From contig JAPLGH010000180.1 in NCBI GenBank assembly GCA_026390285.1, positions 1 through 21,512 of the forward strand: DNA of 21,512 nucleotides, read 5' to 3'. Below, piece by piece: positions 7,974 through 15,404 of this stretch. The notes under the pieces were generated by a model. The model was not told where the DNA came from, did no database searches, and saw nothing but the letters and a program-made list of their open reading frames with translations. Position 1 is the stretch's first letter; every line of letters starts with the position of its first letter. This DNA comes from Caldisericota bacterium. Its GTDB lineage: Bacteria > Caldisericota > Caldisericia > Cryosericales > Cryosericaceae. Both the position numbers and the translations under genes were made by a program.

Positions 7974-9275
7974 ATGAACAGACAATTGAAGTGCATAACG
8001 TGCGGATCGACCTATCCTCTCGAAGAGCACCGGCTCCGATGTGACTGTAGCGGACTGCTCGACGTCCAGCTTGATATGCACAGCGCTCCGTCTCCGGTTG
8101 CTCTCGCCGCTACATTCGAATCCCGTCTCTCCTCCCACCTGCCACAGGACCTCTCCGGCGTCTGGCGCTACCGCGAACTTGTGCTGGACGTGCCCCCAGA
8201 CGACCTGGTGACCTTCCCGGAGGGCCGCACCAACCTGTACACACTGGACGCCTCCCCGCTCGGTCTGTCTGCCCTCTGGGCCAAGCATGAAGGCGAAAAC
8301 CCCACGGGTTCGTTTAAGGACCGGGGCATGACCGTCGCCGTGAGCTGGGCCAGGCACCAGGGAGCGCGTGCGCTCATCTGCGCCTCTACAGGCAACACCT
8401 CCGCTTCGCTGTCAGCATATGGCGCCCGCGCCCACCTCCCGGTCTTCGTCCTCATCCCCGAGGGCAAGATCGCGCAAGGCAAGCTGGCGCAGACACTTGC
8501 ATACGGCGCTCACACTCTGCAGATCGACGGCAGCTTCGACGACGCCATGCACGCGGTGGAACAGATGGCCACGACACACAACTTGACCCTGGTCAACTCG
8601 CTGAACCCGTTCCGCCTGGAAGGACAGAAGACCATCATCCTGGACAGCTTCTTCCAGCTGGGACAGATGCTGCCGGACTGGATCGTCGTGCCGGGAGGAA
8701 ACCTGGGCAACACCAGCGCGTTCGGCAAGGCGCTCATCGAGATGAAGGCGCTGGGCCTCATCGACCGCGTGCCACGCCTTGCGGTCATCCAGGCCGAGGG
8801 GGCGTCCCCGTTCGCGCGTGCCGCGCAGGGCAACTTCCGCCACTTCGAACCCATGCAGCCGGAGACCATCGCGACTGCCATCCGTATCGGCAACCCGGTC
8901 AGCTATGACAAGGCCGTGCGCGCCATCCGCTTCACAAACGGTGTCGTGACCAGCGTCACCGACGCCGAGATCCTGCAGGCGAAACACGACCTCGACTGGC
9001 AGGCCGTCGGGTGTGAACCAGCATCGGCCGCTACGCTTGCCGGCTTGCGCAGGCTGACGCGCGAACACGTCGTGCGGCCCGGCGAGAGCGTCCTGCTGAT
9101 CGTCACCGGCAACCTGCTCAAGGACCCCGACACGACCATCGCACTCGCGGCGGGACAGACGGCCGACCTAGGTGTCCGGGACACTGCATCGTTGGACGCC
9201 TGCGCCAACGAACCACGCCACGTCCCCTCGAACCCCGAAACGATTGCCGGCATCATCGAGGAGGAATTGCAGTGA
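7974..9275 (+). CDS. thrC: Threonine synthase
   Basis: 433 residues; the ATG at 7974 is 5 nt after GAGGTG, and the open frame further upstream covers the promoter and hairpin, so it is not used. An N-terminal zinc-ribbon-like segment (Cys7, Cys10, Cys23, Cys25) precedes a fold-type II PLP enzyme core. The Schiff-base Lys is Lys115 in the block ENPTGSFKDRG, and the phosphate-binding/serine loop is ASTGNTSAS. Threonine synthase converts O-phosphohomoserine and water to threonine and phosphate. The overlap with a homoserine dehydrogenase gene (GTGA) fixes the pathway. No homoserine kinase is seen nearby. The N-terminal ribbon is of the kind seen in many bacterial and archaeal ThrC proteins. Confidence 0.93.
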   Translation: MNRQLKCITCGSTYPLEEHRLRCDCSGLLDVQLDMHSAPSPVALAATFESRLSSHLPQDLSGVWRYRELVLDVPPDDLVTFPEGRTNLYTLDASPLGLSALWAKHEGENPTGSFKDRGMTVAVSWARHQGARALICASTGNTSASLSAYGARAHLPVFVLIPEGKIAQGKLAQTLAYGAHTLQIDGSFDDAMHAVEQMATTHNLTLVNSLNPFRLEGQKTIILDSFFQLGQMLPDWIVVPGGNLGNTSAFGKALIEMKALGLIDRVPRLAVIQAEGASPFARAAQGNFRHFEPMQPETIATAIRIGNPVSYDKAVRAIRFTNGVVTSVTDAEILQAKHDLDWQAVGCEPASAATLAGLRRLTREHVVRPGESVLLIVTGNLLKDPDTTIALAAGQTADLGVRDTASLDACANEPRHVPSNPETIAGIIEEELQ

Positions 9276-10357
9276 AAACCACCCCGGTGACGCACGTCAT
9301 CCAGCTGGGATATGGCAAGGTCGGGGGACCGCTGGTCCACCTGGCAGTCGAAAACCGTGCGCGTATCGAGCTCGAGACTGGCGTCCACCTGGAATACGCC
9401 GCTGTCGTGCGCAGCAGCAGCGCTGCGCTGGGCGACGATCTGGCTTTGCGGGCAGCCGACAGGGGAGCATCTTTCGACGAATGGACACCGCGCGCGGTCG
9501 GCATGACGCTCGACGTCCTGGATCCCGTGTTCGACCGCTTCGGCCTTCCAAACTCCACACGATATGTGCTGATTGACGTCACCGCCACTGCCGAGACGGG
9601 GGCCCTGCTGCTCGAAGCCCTGGGGATGGGCATCCCGGTCGTCACGGCAAACAAGATCCCTCTCGCGGAGACAGCCGGCTGGTTCGAGCAGGCGCGGACG
9701 GCAAGCCAACGTGCCCACACGCCGTTCCGGTATGAATGCACTGTCGGCGGCTCTCTCCCCGTCATCAGCACGCTGGTCGACCTCATGACGACCGGCGACA
9801 CGGTCCAGCGCGTCGTCGCTCTGCCCAGCAGTTCGCTGTCGTGCATCCTGGGGGGCTTCAACCGTGGGCTGCCGCTGGACGCGGCTATCACAGACGCGAT
9901 GCAGAGAGGGTTTGCAGAACCCAATCCTCTGACGGACATTGCCGGGCGCGACGCCCTGCGCAAGATCGTCATCCTGGCCAAGACGATGGGGCTCCCGACC
10001 AGCATCGGCGACGTTGACCAGGAGCCACTTCTCGATCAGAACTATCCGGATTTCGAGGCCTTCCGGGGCAATGGCATGGCGCGCCTCGCTGCCCGGTTGA
10101 CAGTTGCCCGGCAACCAGGGATGGTCACCTACTACGTTGGCTCAGCCTCCGCTGACGGGGCTGTTACACTCGGCCTCCGCAGCTTCCCGCAGGCATCCAT
10201 CTGGGGGACGCTGGAACCCTCTGAGAACATCTTCCTGTTCAGCACCAGCCGGTTCGGCGATCTCCCGGTCGTCATCCGCGGCATCGGCGGAGGTCCCATC
10301 CTTACCGCCTCGGGCGTCCTGGCGGACGTCATCAAGGCGGCACAGGGACAGATATAG
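9272..10357 (+). CDS. hom: Homoserine dehydrogenase
   Basis: 361 residues, starting at a GTG that overlaps the thrC stop (GTGA), with GAGGAGGA about 5-8 nt upstream. The N-terminal Rossmann domain has GYGKVG (residues 13-18) and VVTANKIPLA (Lys128). The substrate domain has YECTVGGSLP and the catalytic pair Asp227 and Lys231 in GRDALRKIVILAK. The C-terminal RGIGGGPILTASGVLADVI resembles the dehydrogenase half of aspartokinase-homoserine dehydrogenases. There is no C-terminal ACT domain, so feedback inhibition by threonine through such a domain is not expected. It reduces aspartate semialdehyde to homoserine, feeding the threonine branch shared with thrC. The next gene converges with only 7 bases between stops. 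Confidence 0.93.
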   Translation: MKTTPVTHVIQLGYGKVGGPLVHLAVENRARIELETGVHLEYAAVVRSSSAALGDDLALRAADRGASFDEWTPRAVGMTLDVLDPVFDRFGLPNSTRYVLIDVTATAETGALLLEALGMGIPVVTANKIPLAETAGWFEQARTASQRAHTPFRYECTVGGSLPVISTLVDLMTTGDTVQRVVALPSSSLSCILGGFNRGLPLDAAITDAMQRGFAEPNPLTDIAGRDALRKIVILAKTMGLPTSIGDVDQEPLLDQNYPDFEAFRGNGMARLAARLTVARQPGMVTYYVGSASADGAVTLGLRSFPQASIWGTLEPSENIFLFSTSRFGDLPVVIRGIGGGPILTASGVLADVIKAAQGQI

Positions 10358-10364
10358 GGAAGTT

Positions 10365-11555
10365 CTAGCCGACGCTCATTCCGCGGACGGTGACGCTTTC
10401 GGTGCTCATGGGGACGCCTGCTGCGGCCAGGACACCAGTCAGCGTTTCAGCACCGCGCATCGTCATGGAACCCATCTGGTCCGTAAGCCAGATGTGAACA
10501 AATCGCCCGTCCTTCATAGTGATGCGGAAACCACGCGTCTCCGACTGCGCGCCCAGCAGAGCGCCGCCCGAACCACCCCGGCCAGACAGCGCGGCGAGCC
10601 ACGACGCCGTGATGAGCCACTTCGGCGCGACCTGGATGGCAGGCTGGACCAGCGCCATATCCGCGTACAGGCACTCGTCGTACCGCCACGAGGTCACGCG
10701 CACGAGACGGTCGGCTAGGATCATCATCTGCAAGCCTCCGGCGCTGATGCCGACCTGCACCGCCCACAGGCCGAGAAGTCCGATGAGCCAGAACACCAGG
10801 GTCAGTCCCCAGTATTCCGTGACGGCCAGGGCAGAGTTGCTGGTGATCAGGAAGGGCATCGCGACGAACACTATGGTAAGGACGAGTCCCAGAATGTCGC
10901 CAAGGACCACACGCCACCTGTCGTACGCGATAATGTCCTTGCCTCTGCGCGGCCACGGCAACAGGACGTACAGCAGCGCGGCGAGCCCCAGCAGAGGGAA
11001 GAACAGACTGCGCAGTGGATATACGAGCGCGTGCGGCGGACCATGCAGGCCTGCGCCCAGCGTGAAGTCGCTGCTGCTGAGGCGCACCGCGACGGCCTTT
11101 ACCCATGTCCCGTCGGGCAGAGCCGCGTAGCGCTCTTCCCCATCCGGCAGCCTGGCAAGCAGTTCGGGCGAGGGCAGGTCGCGCTGTCGGGCGTACACAC
11201 CACCCCATTCGCCGACGCGGAGTCGCCAAGTGCGGTCTGGAGGACTCCCTTCCTGTGTCAGCGACACTCCCCTGGCAAACGTGTCCCACGTTGTACCACT
11301 CACAGCTGTCGTCTTCCCGGCAGTCACCGACTCGATGTAGTCGGCAAGGGGCATGGCTTTGAGCGCCTTCTGCTCGTTGGTCCACAGTCCGTAGATACTG
11401 CCCAGATCTTGTTGTTCCTGCGCGAAATCCATGACTTCGACGCGGGCCAGGGGCTCATACGTCACCATGAATGCGGTTGTGACGGCGGCCAGGACAAGGG
11501 CCACCGGCAAGACGCGACGCCAGATCTCCCGGGTGTTTCCTCTCTGTGCGGTCAT
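10365..11555 (-). CDS. Membrane protein of unknown function
   Basis: 396 residues, not recognised. Start at ATG 11555 with GGAGGA about 10 nt upstream on the minus strand. One span lies near the N-terminus (residues about 15-33). A large predicted extracytoplasmic part of about 150 residues follows, with a charged, Gly/Pro-containing region. Two or three more spans lie near residues 183-202, 213-240 and 245-272, then a soluble C-terminal part of about 120 residues. The C-terminal part contains IQVAPKWLITASWLAAL and FRITMKDGRFVHIWLTDQMG, a beta-rich stretch reminiscent of PH-like or DUF domains, but no family can be named. It stands alone, convergent with hom, and is followed upstream by repeats. 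Confidence 0.7.
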   Translation of the reverse strand: MTAQRGNTREIWRRVLPVALVLAAVTTAFMVTYEPLARVEVMDFAQEQQDLGSIYGLWTNEQKALKAMPLADYIESVTAGKTTAVSGTTWDTFARGVSLTQEGSPPDRTWRLRVGEWGGVYARQRDLPSPELLARLPDGEERYAALPDGTWVKAVAVRLSSSDFTLGAGLHGPPHALVYPLRSLFFPLLGLAALLYVLLPWPRRGKDIIAYDRWRVVLGDILGLVLTIVFVAMPFLITSNSALAVTEYWGLTLVFWLIGLLGLWAVQVGISAGGLQMMILADRLVRVTSWRYDECLYADMALVQPAIQVAPKWLITASWLAALSGRGGSGGALLGAQSETRGFRITMKDGRFVHIWLTDQMGSMTMRGAETLTGVLAAAGVPMSTESVTVRGMSVG

Positions 11556-11694
11556 GCGAGCTCTTCCTCCATGGCAAGGCGTATGCCACTATCATGGGAA
11601 AATGCCCGGGCACTGCAAGAGGCAGATCGCCAGCCACGTGCCTTATCTCCGTCCGTCGTCCCCGTCGAATCAGGCGCACACTACCGAAGAAGGA

Positions 11695-11721
11695 TGGATT
11701 CCCGCATGCGCAGGAATGACA
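11695..11721. repeat. REP-like palindromic repeat
   Basis: TGGATTCCCGC....GGAATGACA forms an imperfect hairpin (ATTCC/GGAAT ends). It resembles the widespread TGGATTCCCGC...GCGGGAATGAC intergenic palindromes. A related copy (22 of 26 positions) lies at 21345-21370 in this window. Confidence 0.6.
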
Positions 11722-11742
11722 GATCGGGAGTCTCCTTTCGTC

Positions 11743-11762
11743 GTTCCGGGAGAGGCCGGAAC
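11743..11762. repeat. Short palindrome adjacent to the REP-like repeat
   Basis: GTTCCGG (11743-11749) and CCGGAAC (11756-11762) form a perfect 7-bp stem with a 6-nt loop. With the element 22 bases upstream it makes a pair of facing stem-loops in the 236-bp gap between the membrane protein and the exonuclease genes, where no gene was found. Confidence 0.5.
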
Positions 11763-11791
11763 TCAATCACCTCTTCGGGAAGGACGCGGTG

Positions 11792-12493
11792 CTAGCTCTG
11801 TGCCGACTCCTGCCCCGGCCCGGGGTACCGCATGTACTTGCTCCAGAGGTCGAATAGCTGCGCGGTCGCCTTGGCATCACCCAGACAGTACCGCGCGATC
11901 TTCATGTACTCGCCGGCGGCGTACAGTGCGGCGACATCGCTCCCGTGCACCTCGCGCTTGGGCTGCTCCACGCCGAGCGCCTTGCACCAGACCTCGAGGG
12001 AGAAGCGGCGACGGAATGCTCCAAACCACGTGAACTGATCCATAAGATCCACATGCTGGTTGCTGTAACGATTGGGCATGAGGTCGATGGTCGGACGCAC
12101 ACGGTTGGCCGCCGAGCGCACCAGAAGGAAAGGGCAGTCGAAACCGCGCCCGTTGAATGTGATGACCTGTTTCGCCCTGCCGGCGGCTTCCCAGAAGTGC
12201 ATCAGCAGCTCCTTCTCCGTGCAGGGCACGAACACGGCCTTCTCCTCGCGGACGGTTTCCACGCCACCGTTTGGTCCCTGGAAGAACACGGCCGCATGGT
12301 CCTGTTCGGGCGAGTAGAGCGCAATACAGGCTATCTGTGCCGTGACAGGGAACAGGCTCAGCGAGTCCTGGACATCCTGCCGCTCCTCGTCACTCCTGGC
12401 AGAACGCAGCAGCGACTCCTGGATGTCCGGTTCCAGTGACTCCCACAGGACCCCGACCGTCTCGACGTCGAAGACCAGCCGCTCCATGCTCAC
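11792..12493 (-). CDS. PolB-exonuclease-like 3'-5' exonuclease (DEDD superfamily)
   Basis: 233 residues if started at the GTG (12493) that overlaps the previous stop (GTGA); the ATG two codons later is the alternative. The DEDD exonuclease signature is present: Asp9 and Glu11 in LVFDVET (motif I), Asn114 and Asp119 in ITFNGRGFDCPFL (motif II), and Tyr202/Asp206 in YCLGDAKATAQLF (motif III, Y-x3-D). The block HVDLMDQFT and the helix SLEVWCKALG are typical of the predicted exonucleases related to the PolB proofreading domain (RNase_H_2/DNA_pol_B_exo2 type). Expected activity is metal-dependent 3'-5' hydrolysis of single-stranded DNA or RNA; the substrate is unknown. Translation is coupled to the DnaQ-like gene, suggesting a joint repair or processing role. 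Confidence 0.8.
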   Translation of the reverse strand: MSMERLVFDVETVGVLWESLEPDIQESLLRSARSDEERQDVQDSLSLFPVTAQIACIALYSPEQDHAAVFFQGPNGGVETVREEKAVFVPCTEKELLMHFWEAAGRAKQVITFNGRGFDCPFLLVRSAANRVRPTIDLMPNRYSNQHVDLMDQFTWFGAFRRRFSLEVWCKALGVEQPKREVHGSDVAALYAAGEYMKIARYCLGDAKATAQLFDLWSKYMRYPGPGQESAQS

Positions 12494-13395
12494 GTCCGGT
12501 TTGAGAAACGGTTGAGCGGCGACATTCGGTCCACCCGGACAATGCTGCGCGCGTCACCGCCATAGATACTGTCCAGAAACGCCAGCTCGGCGTCGAGCTC
12601 GTCCGCCATGACCATGACGTGCCAAGACTTCGGCTCACCTCCTGCGCCGTTGCTCCAGCGGTACCCGCGCGACTTCAGGGCGTCCTTGGCATCAAAGGGA
12701 GCTGCGATGGCCCAGATGTGGGCATCGTTGGCCATGGCGTGCTCGAGAAGCGGCTTCAGCGCAGGTTGACCCGACAGGGGCAGTGCATTTGCCAGGATGT
12801 GGAGGAGGGCGTGGCAGTCGTTCTCGGCACGGTGGGCCTCGTAGAAAAAGCCCATACAGAGCGCGATGAGCTCCTGCTTCTGGGTTGCGATGCCCTCGTC
12901 GCGCCAGTGCACTTGGGTCATGGAACATCCCCAAGGCTTGGCCTCGAACACACTCCATTGCTTCTCGACGAATGGACGGTCGAACGCCGCGTTGTGAGCG
13001 ATGACCACGGTGGCCCGATTGGCGAATGCGTCGACCGCCGCCACGTCGATCGCGCGCCCGTGCACCATGTCGTCCGTGATGTGCGTCATGGCAGTGATCT
13101 CAGCGGGAATGTGACGCCCTGGGTCCCTCAGCTCGTCGAACGTGTCGACGACGTGGTAGATGCGTCCCGTGGCGGGCGCGTACTCGAACAGGACCATGCC
13201 CAGCTCGATGACGTCGTCCGCCTGCGGGTCAAGGCCGGTGGTCTCAGTGTCGAGGATCAGGCCCAGCTGGGTCGGCTCGCCGTCCGGTTCGGCATACCGC
13301 TCACGGGGATGGAGTTTTCGGATGATACGGTACTCGCCCGTTTCCTCCAGCGCCTGCGCTATGATGTCCCACTGCGTTCGTTCGTCGTCCGCCAT
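12490..13395 (-). CDS. DnaQ-like 3'-5' exonuclease (DEDDh) with an extra C-terminal domain
   Basis: 301 residues; ATG 13395 follows a good minus-strand ribosome site (GGAGGA). Motif I is ILDTETTGL (Asp49, Glu51), motif II VIAHNAAFDRPF (His134, Asp139) and motif III HRAENDCHAL (His188, Asp193). This is the full DEDDh set of DNA polymerase III epsilon-type exonucleases. Residues about 225-300 form a separate C-terminal domain with AKDALKSRGYRWSNG and a KSWHVMV strand, a pattern I have seen attached to stand-alone DnaQ-like exonucleases but cannot name. No polymerase or helicase domain is fused. It is first in a two-gene operon with the PolB-exo-like gene (GTGA overlap). A role in DNA repair or nucleic-acid turnover is inference. 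Confidence 0.86.
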   Translation of the reverse strand: MADDERTQWDIIAQALEETGEYRIIRKLHPRERYAEPDGEPTQLGLILDTETTGLDPQADDVIELGMVLFEYAPATGRIYHVVDTFDELRDPGRHIPAEITAMTHITDDMVHGRAIDVAAVDAFANRATVVIAHNAAFDRPFVEKQWSVFEAKPWGCSMTQVHWRDEGIATQKQELIALCMGFFYEAHRAENDCHALLHILANALPLSGQPALKPLLEHAMANDAHIWAIAAPFDAKDALKSRGYRWSNGAGGEPKSWHVMVMADELDAELAFLDSIYGGDARSIVRVDRMSPLNRFSNRT

Positions 13396-13433
13396 CGTTT
13401 CCTCCGATTGCCTGCGCCCTGCTGAGTAATGTC

Positions 13434-13439
13434 GTTATA
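13434..13439 (-). promoter_or_regulatory. Candidate extended -10 of the exonuclease operon
   Basis: On the minus strand TATAAC (13439 to 13434) is preceded by TGG, an extended -10 pattern, 38 bases before the dnaQ-like start codon. No convincing -35 is visible, so confidence is low. Confidence 0.35.
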
Positions 13440-13487
13440 CCACGATTCCAGCCGAAGGGCTCGCGCGTATCGAGATTGTTATAGTTT

Positions 13488-13500
13488 GGAACCGTCCCGA
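13488..13500 (+). repeat. 13-mer GGAACCGTCCCGA, copy 2
   Basis: Exact second copy of the 13-mer at 7902-7914. It lies between the stop of the radical SAM gene and the promoter of the exonuclease operon and has no self-complementary partner here. Confidence 0.5.
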
Positions 13501-13513
13501 AGTGTAAATTCGC

Positions 13514-14323
13514 TCAGGCACCGAACAAGTCCCTGGGGTCCGATGCCGCATGTCTGACATGGCGAACCTCGGCCGCCGCAATGCCTTCGTACGCGATGCC
13601 ATGCTCTGTGCACCAGTCTCGCGCGATCACACCCGTCCTACGATAGAATGCTTTCCAGCCTGGATACTGCTTGACGGTGTCGTTGTAGTTGAGCTGGCCC
13701 AGGCGGACCTCGTCCACGAAGTCGACGGCTTCGAGGACACGGAGGACGTCCTGCTGCCAGATGTTGGGTGTAGGATAAGGCTCCATGTTGACGAAGCTGT
13801 GAAACCCCCGATCGTGCGCGCGGCACAGGGCGGCGATCCTCTCGGGATAGGGGGCGGTGCCCGGTTCGTACCGCGTCCAGAAGTTCTCGTCAACCGAAAC
13901 CAGGGTGATGCCGAACTGGTTCGCGCGAGACAGTTGCAGCGCCTCCTCAGGGATGACCCCCTTGGTCAGCGTGTGCACAGGGATGTCATAGGAGTTGATG
14001 AGGCGCATGAGCTGGAGCGTCAATGCGGTGACCTCCGGCTGCTGGTACATAAACGCGTCAGTCGCAAATGAGAGGTGGACGGAGCGCGCCTTGTCGCGCA
14101 ACCGCGGAAGCTCCTTCTGCGCCAGCTGAAGAGCATTGGCAACCAGCCGGGGCCGGCACCATTCCTCATACGAGGCGACTTTACCAAACCGCTGCATCAT
14201 GAGGAAGGCGTAGCACGGGAAGCGGCAGCCATGTGAGCAGCCGACGACGTGTGTCGCCGCATAGGCCCCCTTGCCACCGATGCCGGTACGATAGATCAGC
14301 GATTTGCGAGTAACCGTGTCCAT
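13514..14323 (-). CDS. Radical SAM protein with atypical CX3CX3C cluster motif
   Basis: 269 residues from ATG 14323. The frame is open to 14494, but the longer form would begin just beyond the terminator hairpin of the neighbouring gene. The N-terminus KSLIYRTGIGGKGAYAATHVVGCSHGC resembles spore-photolyase-like (SPL) radical SAM proteins. The cluster motif reads CSHGCRFPCYAF: three Cys spaced CX3CX3C, one residue longer than the canonical CX3CX2C. The rest fits a radical SAM partial TIM barrel: SFATDAFMYQQPE, IPVHTLTKG, ITLVSVDENFWTRYEPG (as in the SPL group), then HSFVNMEPYPTP. Chemistry and substrate are unknown. A longer start at GTG 14329 is possible. The ribosome site is weak. Confidence 0.8.
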   Translation of the reverse strand: MDTVTRKSLIYRTGIGGKGAYAATHVVGCSHGCRFPCYAFLMMQRFGKVASYEEWCRPRLVANALQLAQKELPRLRDKARSVHLSFATDAFMYQQPEVTALTLQLMRLINSYDIPVHTLTKGVIPEEALQLSRANQFGITLVSVDENFWTRYEPGTAPYPERIAALCRAHDRGFHSFVNMEPYPTPNIWQQDVLRVLEAVDFVDEVRLGQLNYNDTVKQYPGWKAFYRRTGVIARDWCTEHGIAYEGIAAAEVRHVRHAASDPRDLFGA

Positions 14324-14464
14324 GCTCACATGGTACCGCTCGCGACGCCCTGGACAATAGCGACAAACGCTAGCTCCGTGAGAATGCGCGTTGATCCTGG
14401 TGACCATCCTTCCGAAGAAGGGTTCGGCAAGGGTCGCAAGTTGTTCCAGCTCCTGCGCCAATGG

Positions 14465-14492
14465 AAAAGGCCCGCAGCTTGCCCTGCGGGCC
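14465..14492 (-). terminator. Intrinsic terminator of the sigma/DUF5666 operon
   Basis: On the minus strand GGCCCGCAG (14492-14484) and CTGCGGGCC (14477-14469) form a perfect 9-bp GC-rich stem with a 6-nt loop, directly followed by TTTTCC. It lies 27 bases after the stop of the minus-strand repeat protein and is the clearest intrinsic terminator in the window. Confidence 0.85.
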
Positions 14493-14891
14493 AAGGGGGA
14501 AACAATGACTGACTACTGTCAGTGCTTTCCGTTGCCCTTGCCTGGATTTGTGGGCTCAGGAGTGGTCGTGGTGTTCACAGTCGTCACCGTCAGTTTCACG
14601 ATGTCGACCGTACCGTCAGCCAAGAACCTGCCCTGGATAGTCACTTTCTGAACAGCGGTGCCCTGCAAGGTCTGGAGAGCCGCCAGGGTCAGCGTGTGGT
14701 GACTGGCGTCTTGCAGTACTGATGTCGGAAGGACCCAATAGAACGTAGGCTGACCAGACTCTGCAAGCACGACAAGGCCAATAGTCTGTTCATTGGCGGA
14801 GTTGATTCCCTGCTGCACGACAACATTGGCGATCGTCCCGTGCCAAGTCTTGACGGAAGGGTCCGTCTGCTGGTCCTCGTCCGCAGACTCG

Positions 14892-15032
14892 TCAGGCTTC
14901 ACATACTTGTCTTCGATATGAACCTGGGTCGCCTTATAGGTAGTCCCGGACACCGAGACATGGACCTGGACCATCTGACCGACTGTGATGTCGGCGAGCG
15001 TCGATTTGCCTGCTCCGACCTGTTCCACCTTG
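14892..15032 (-). repeat. 141-bp direct repeat inside the DUF5666 protein, copy 1
   Basis: Bases 14892-15032 are identical to 15236-15376 (offset 344). The unit is 47 codons and encodes the KVEQVGAGKSTLADITVGQ ... EDKYVKPD segment of two successive DUF5666-like domains, while flanking parts of the two domains differ. Perfect identity suggests recent duplication or gene conversion. Confidence 0.85.
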
Positions 15033-15091
15033 TCTGACCGACTGTGATGTCGGCGAGCGTCGATTTGCCTGCTCCGACCTGTTCCACCTTG
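14974..15091 (-). repeat. 59-bp tandem duplication that breaks the frame
   Basis: 14974-15032 is repeated exactly and immediately at 15033-15091. 59 is not a multiple of three, so the reading frame changes here. One copy removed restores the frame between the second and third coding segments. Confidence 0.9.
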
Positions 15092-15235
15092 GTGTCACCG
15101 TTGAGAGCAATGTCGCTCGCAAATCCGTCAATGCGCAGGAGAGTCGTCGTGACTACGGCAACCTTGCCGCGAACCTGCTGCTCGTTGCTGGCCGGCTGAG
15201 TGCCCTGCTGGTCCGCATTCTCGCCGGATGCCGTA

Positions 15236-15376
15236 TCAGGCTTCACATACTTGTCTTCGATATGAACCTGGGTCGCCTTATAGGTAGTCCCGGACACCGA
15301 GACATGGACCTGGACCATCTGACCGACTGTGATGTCGGCGAGCGTCGATTTGCCTGCTCCGACCTGTTCCACCTTG
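15236..15376 (-). repeat. 141-bp direct repeat inside the DUF5666 protein, copy 2
   Basis: Second copy of the 141-bp unit at 14892-15032, with no mismatch seen. It ends at the point where the 29-bp tandem duplication begins its second unit. Confidence 0.85.
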
Positions 15377-15404
15377 ATTTGCCTGCTCCGACCTGTTCCA
15401 CCTT
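15347..15404 (-). repeat. 29-bp tandem duplication that breaks the frame
   Basis: 15347-15375 is repeated exactly at 15376-15404. 29 is not a multiple of three. The duplicated segment is the same KVEQVGAGKS-coding end that is also duplicated in the 59-bp event, so both events share one boundary sequence. Confidence 0.9.

Noticed and set aside
14324..14494. Longer start of the radical SAM protein, including a CRYC motif
   Set aside because: Begins at the terminator of the adjacent operon, has no ribosome site, and the family-like sequence begins at the MDTVTRKSL start. The CxxC is probably chance.
14892..15404. Possible CRISPR array or satellite from the repeated units
   Set aside because: The repeats are coding, differ in length (141, 59, 29 bp), and have no regular spacers.
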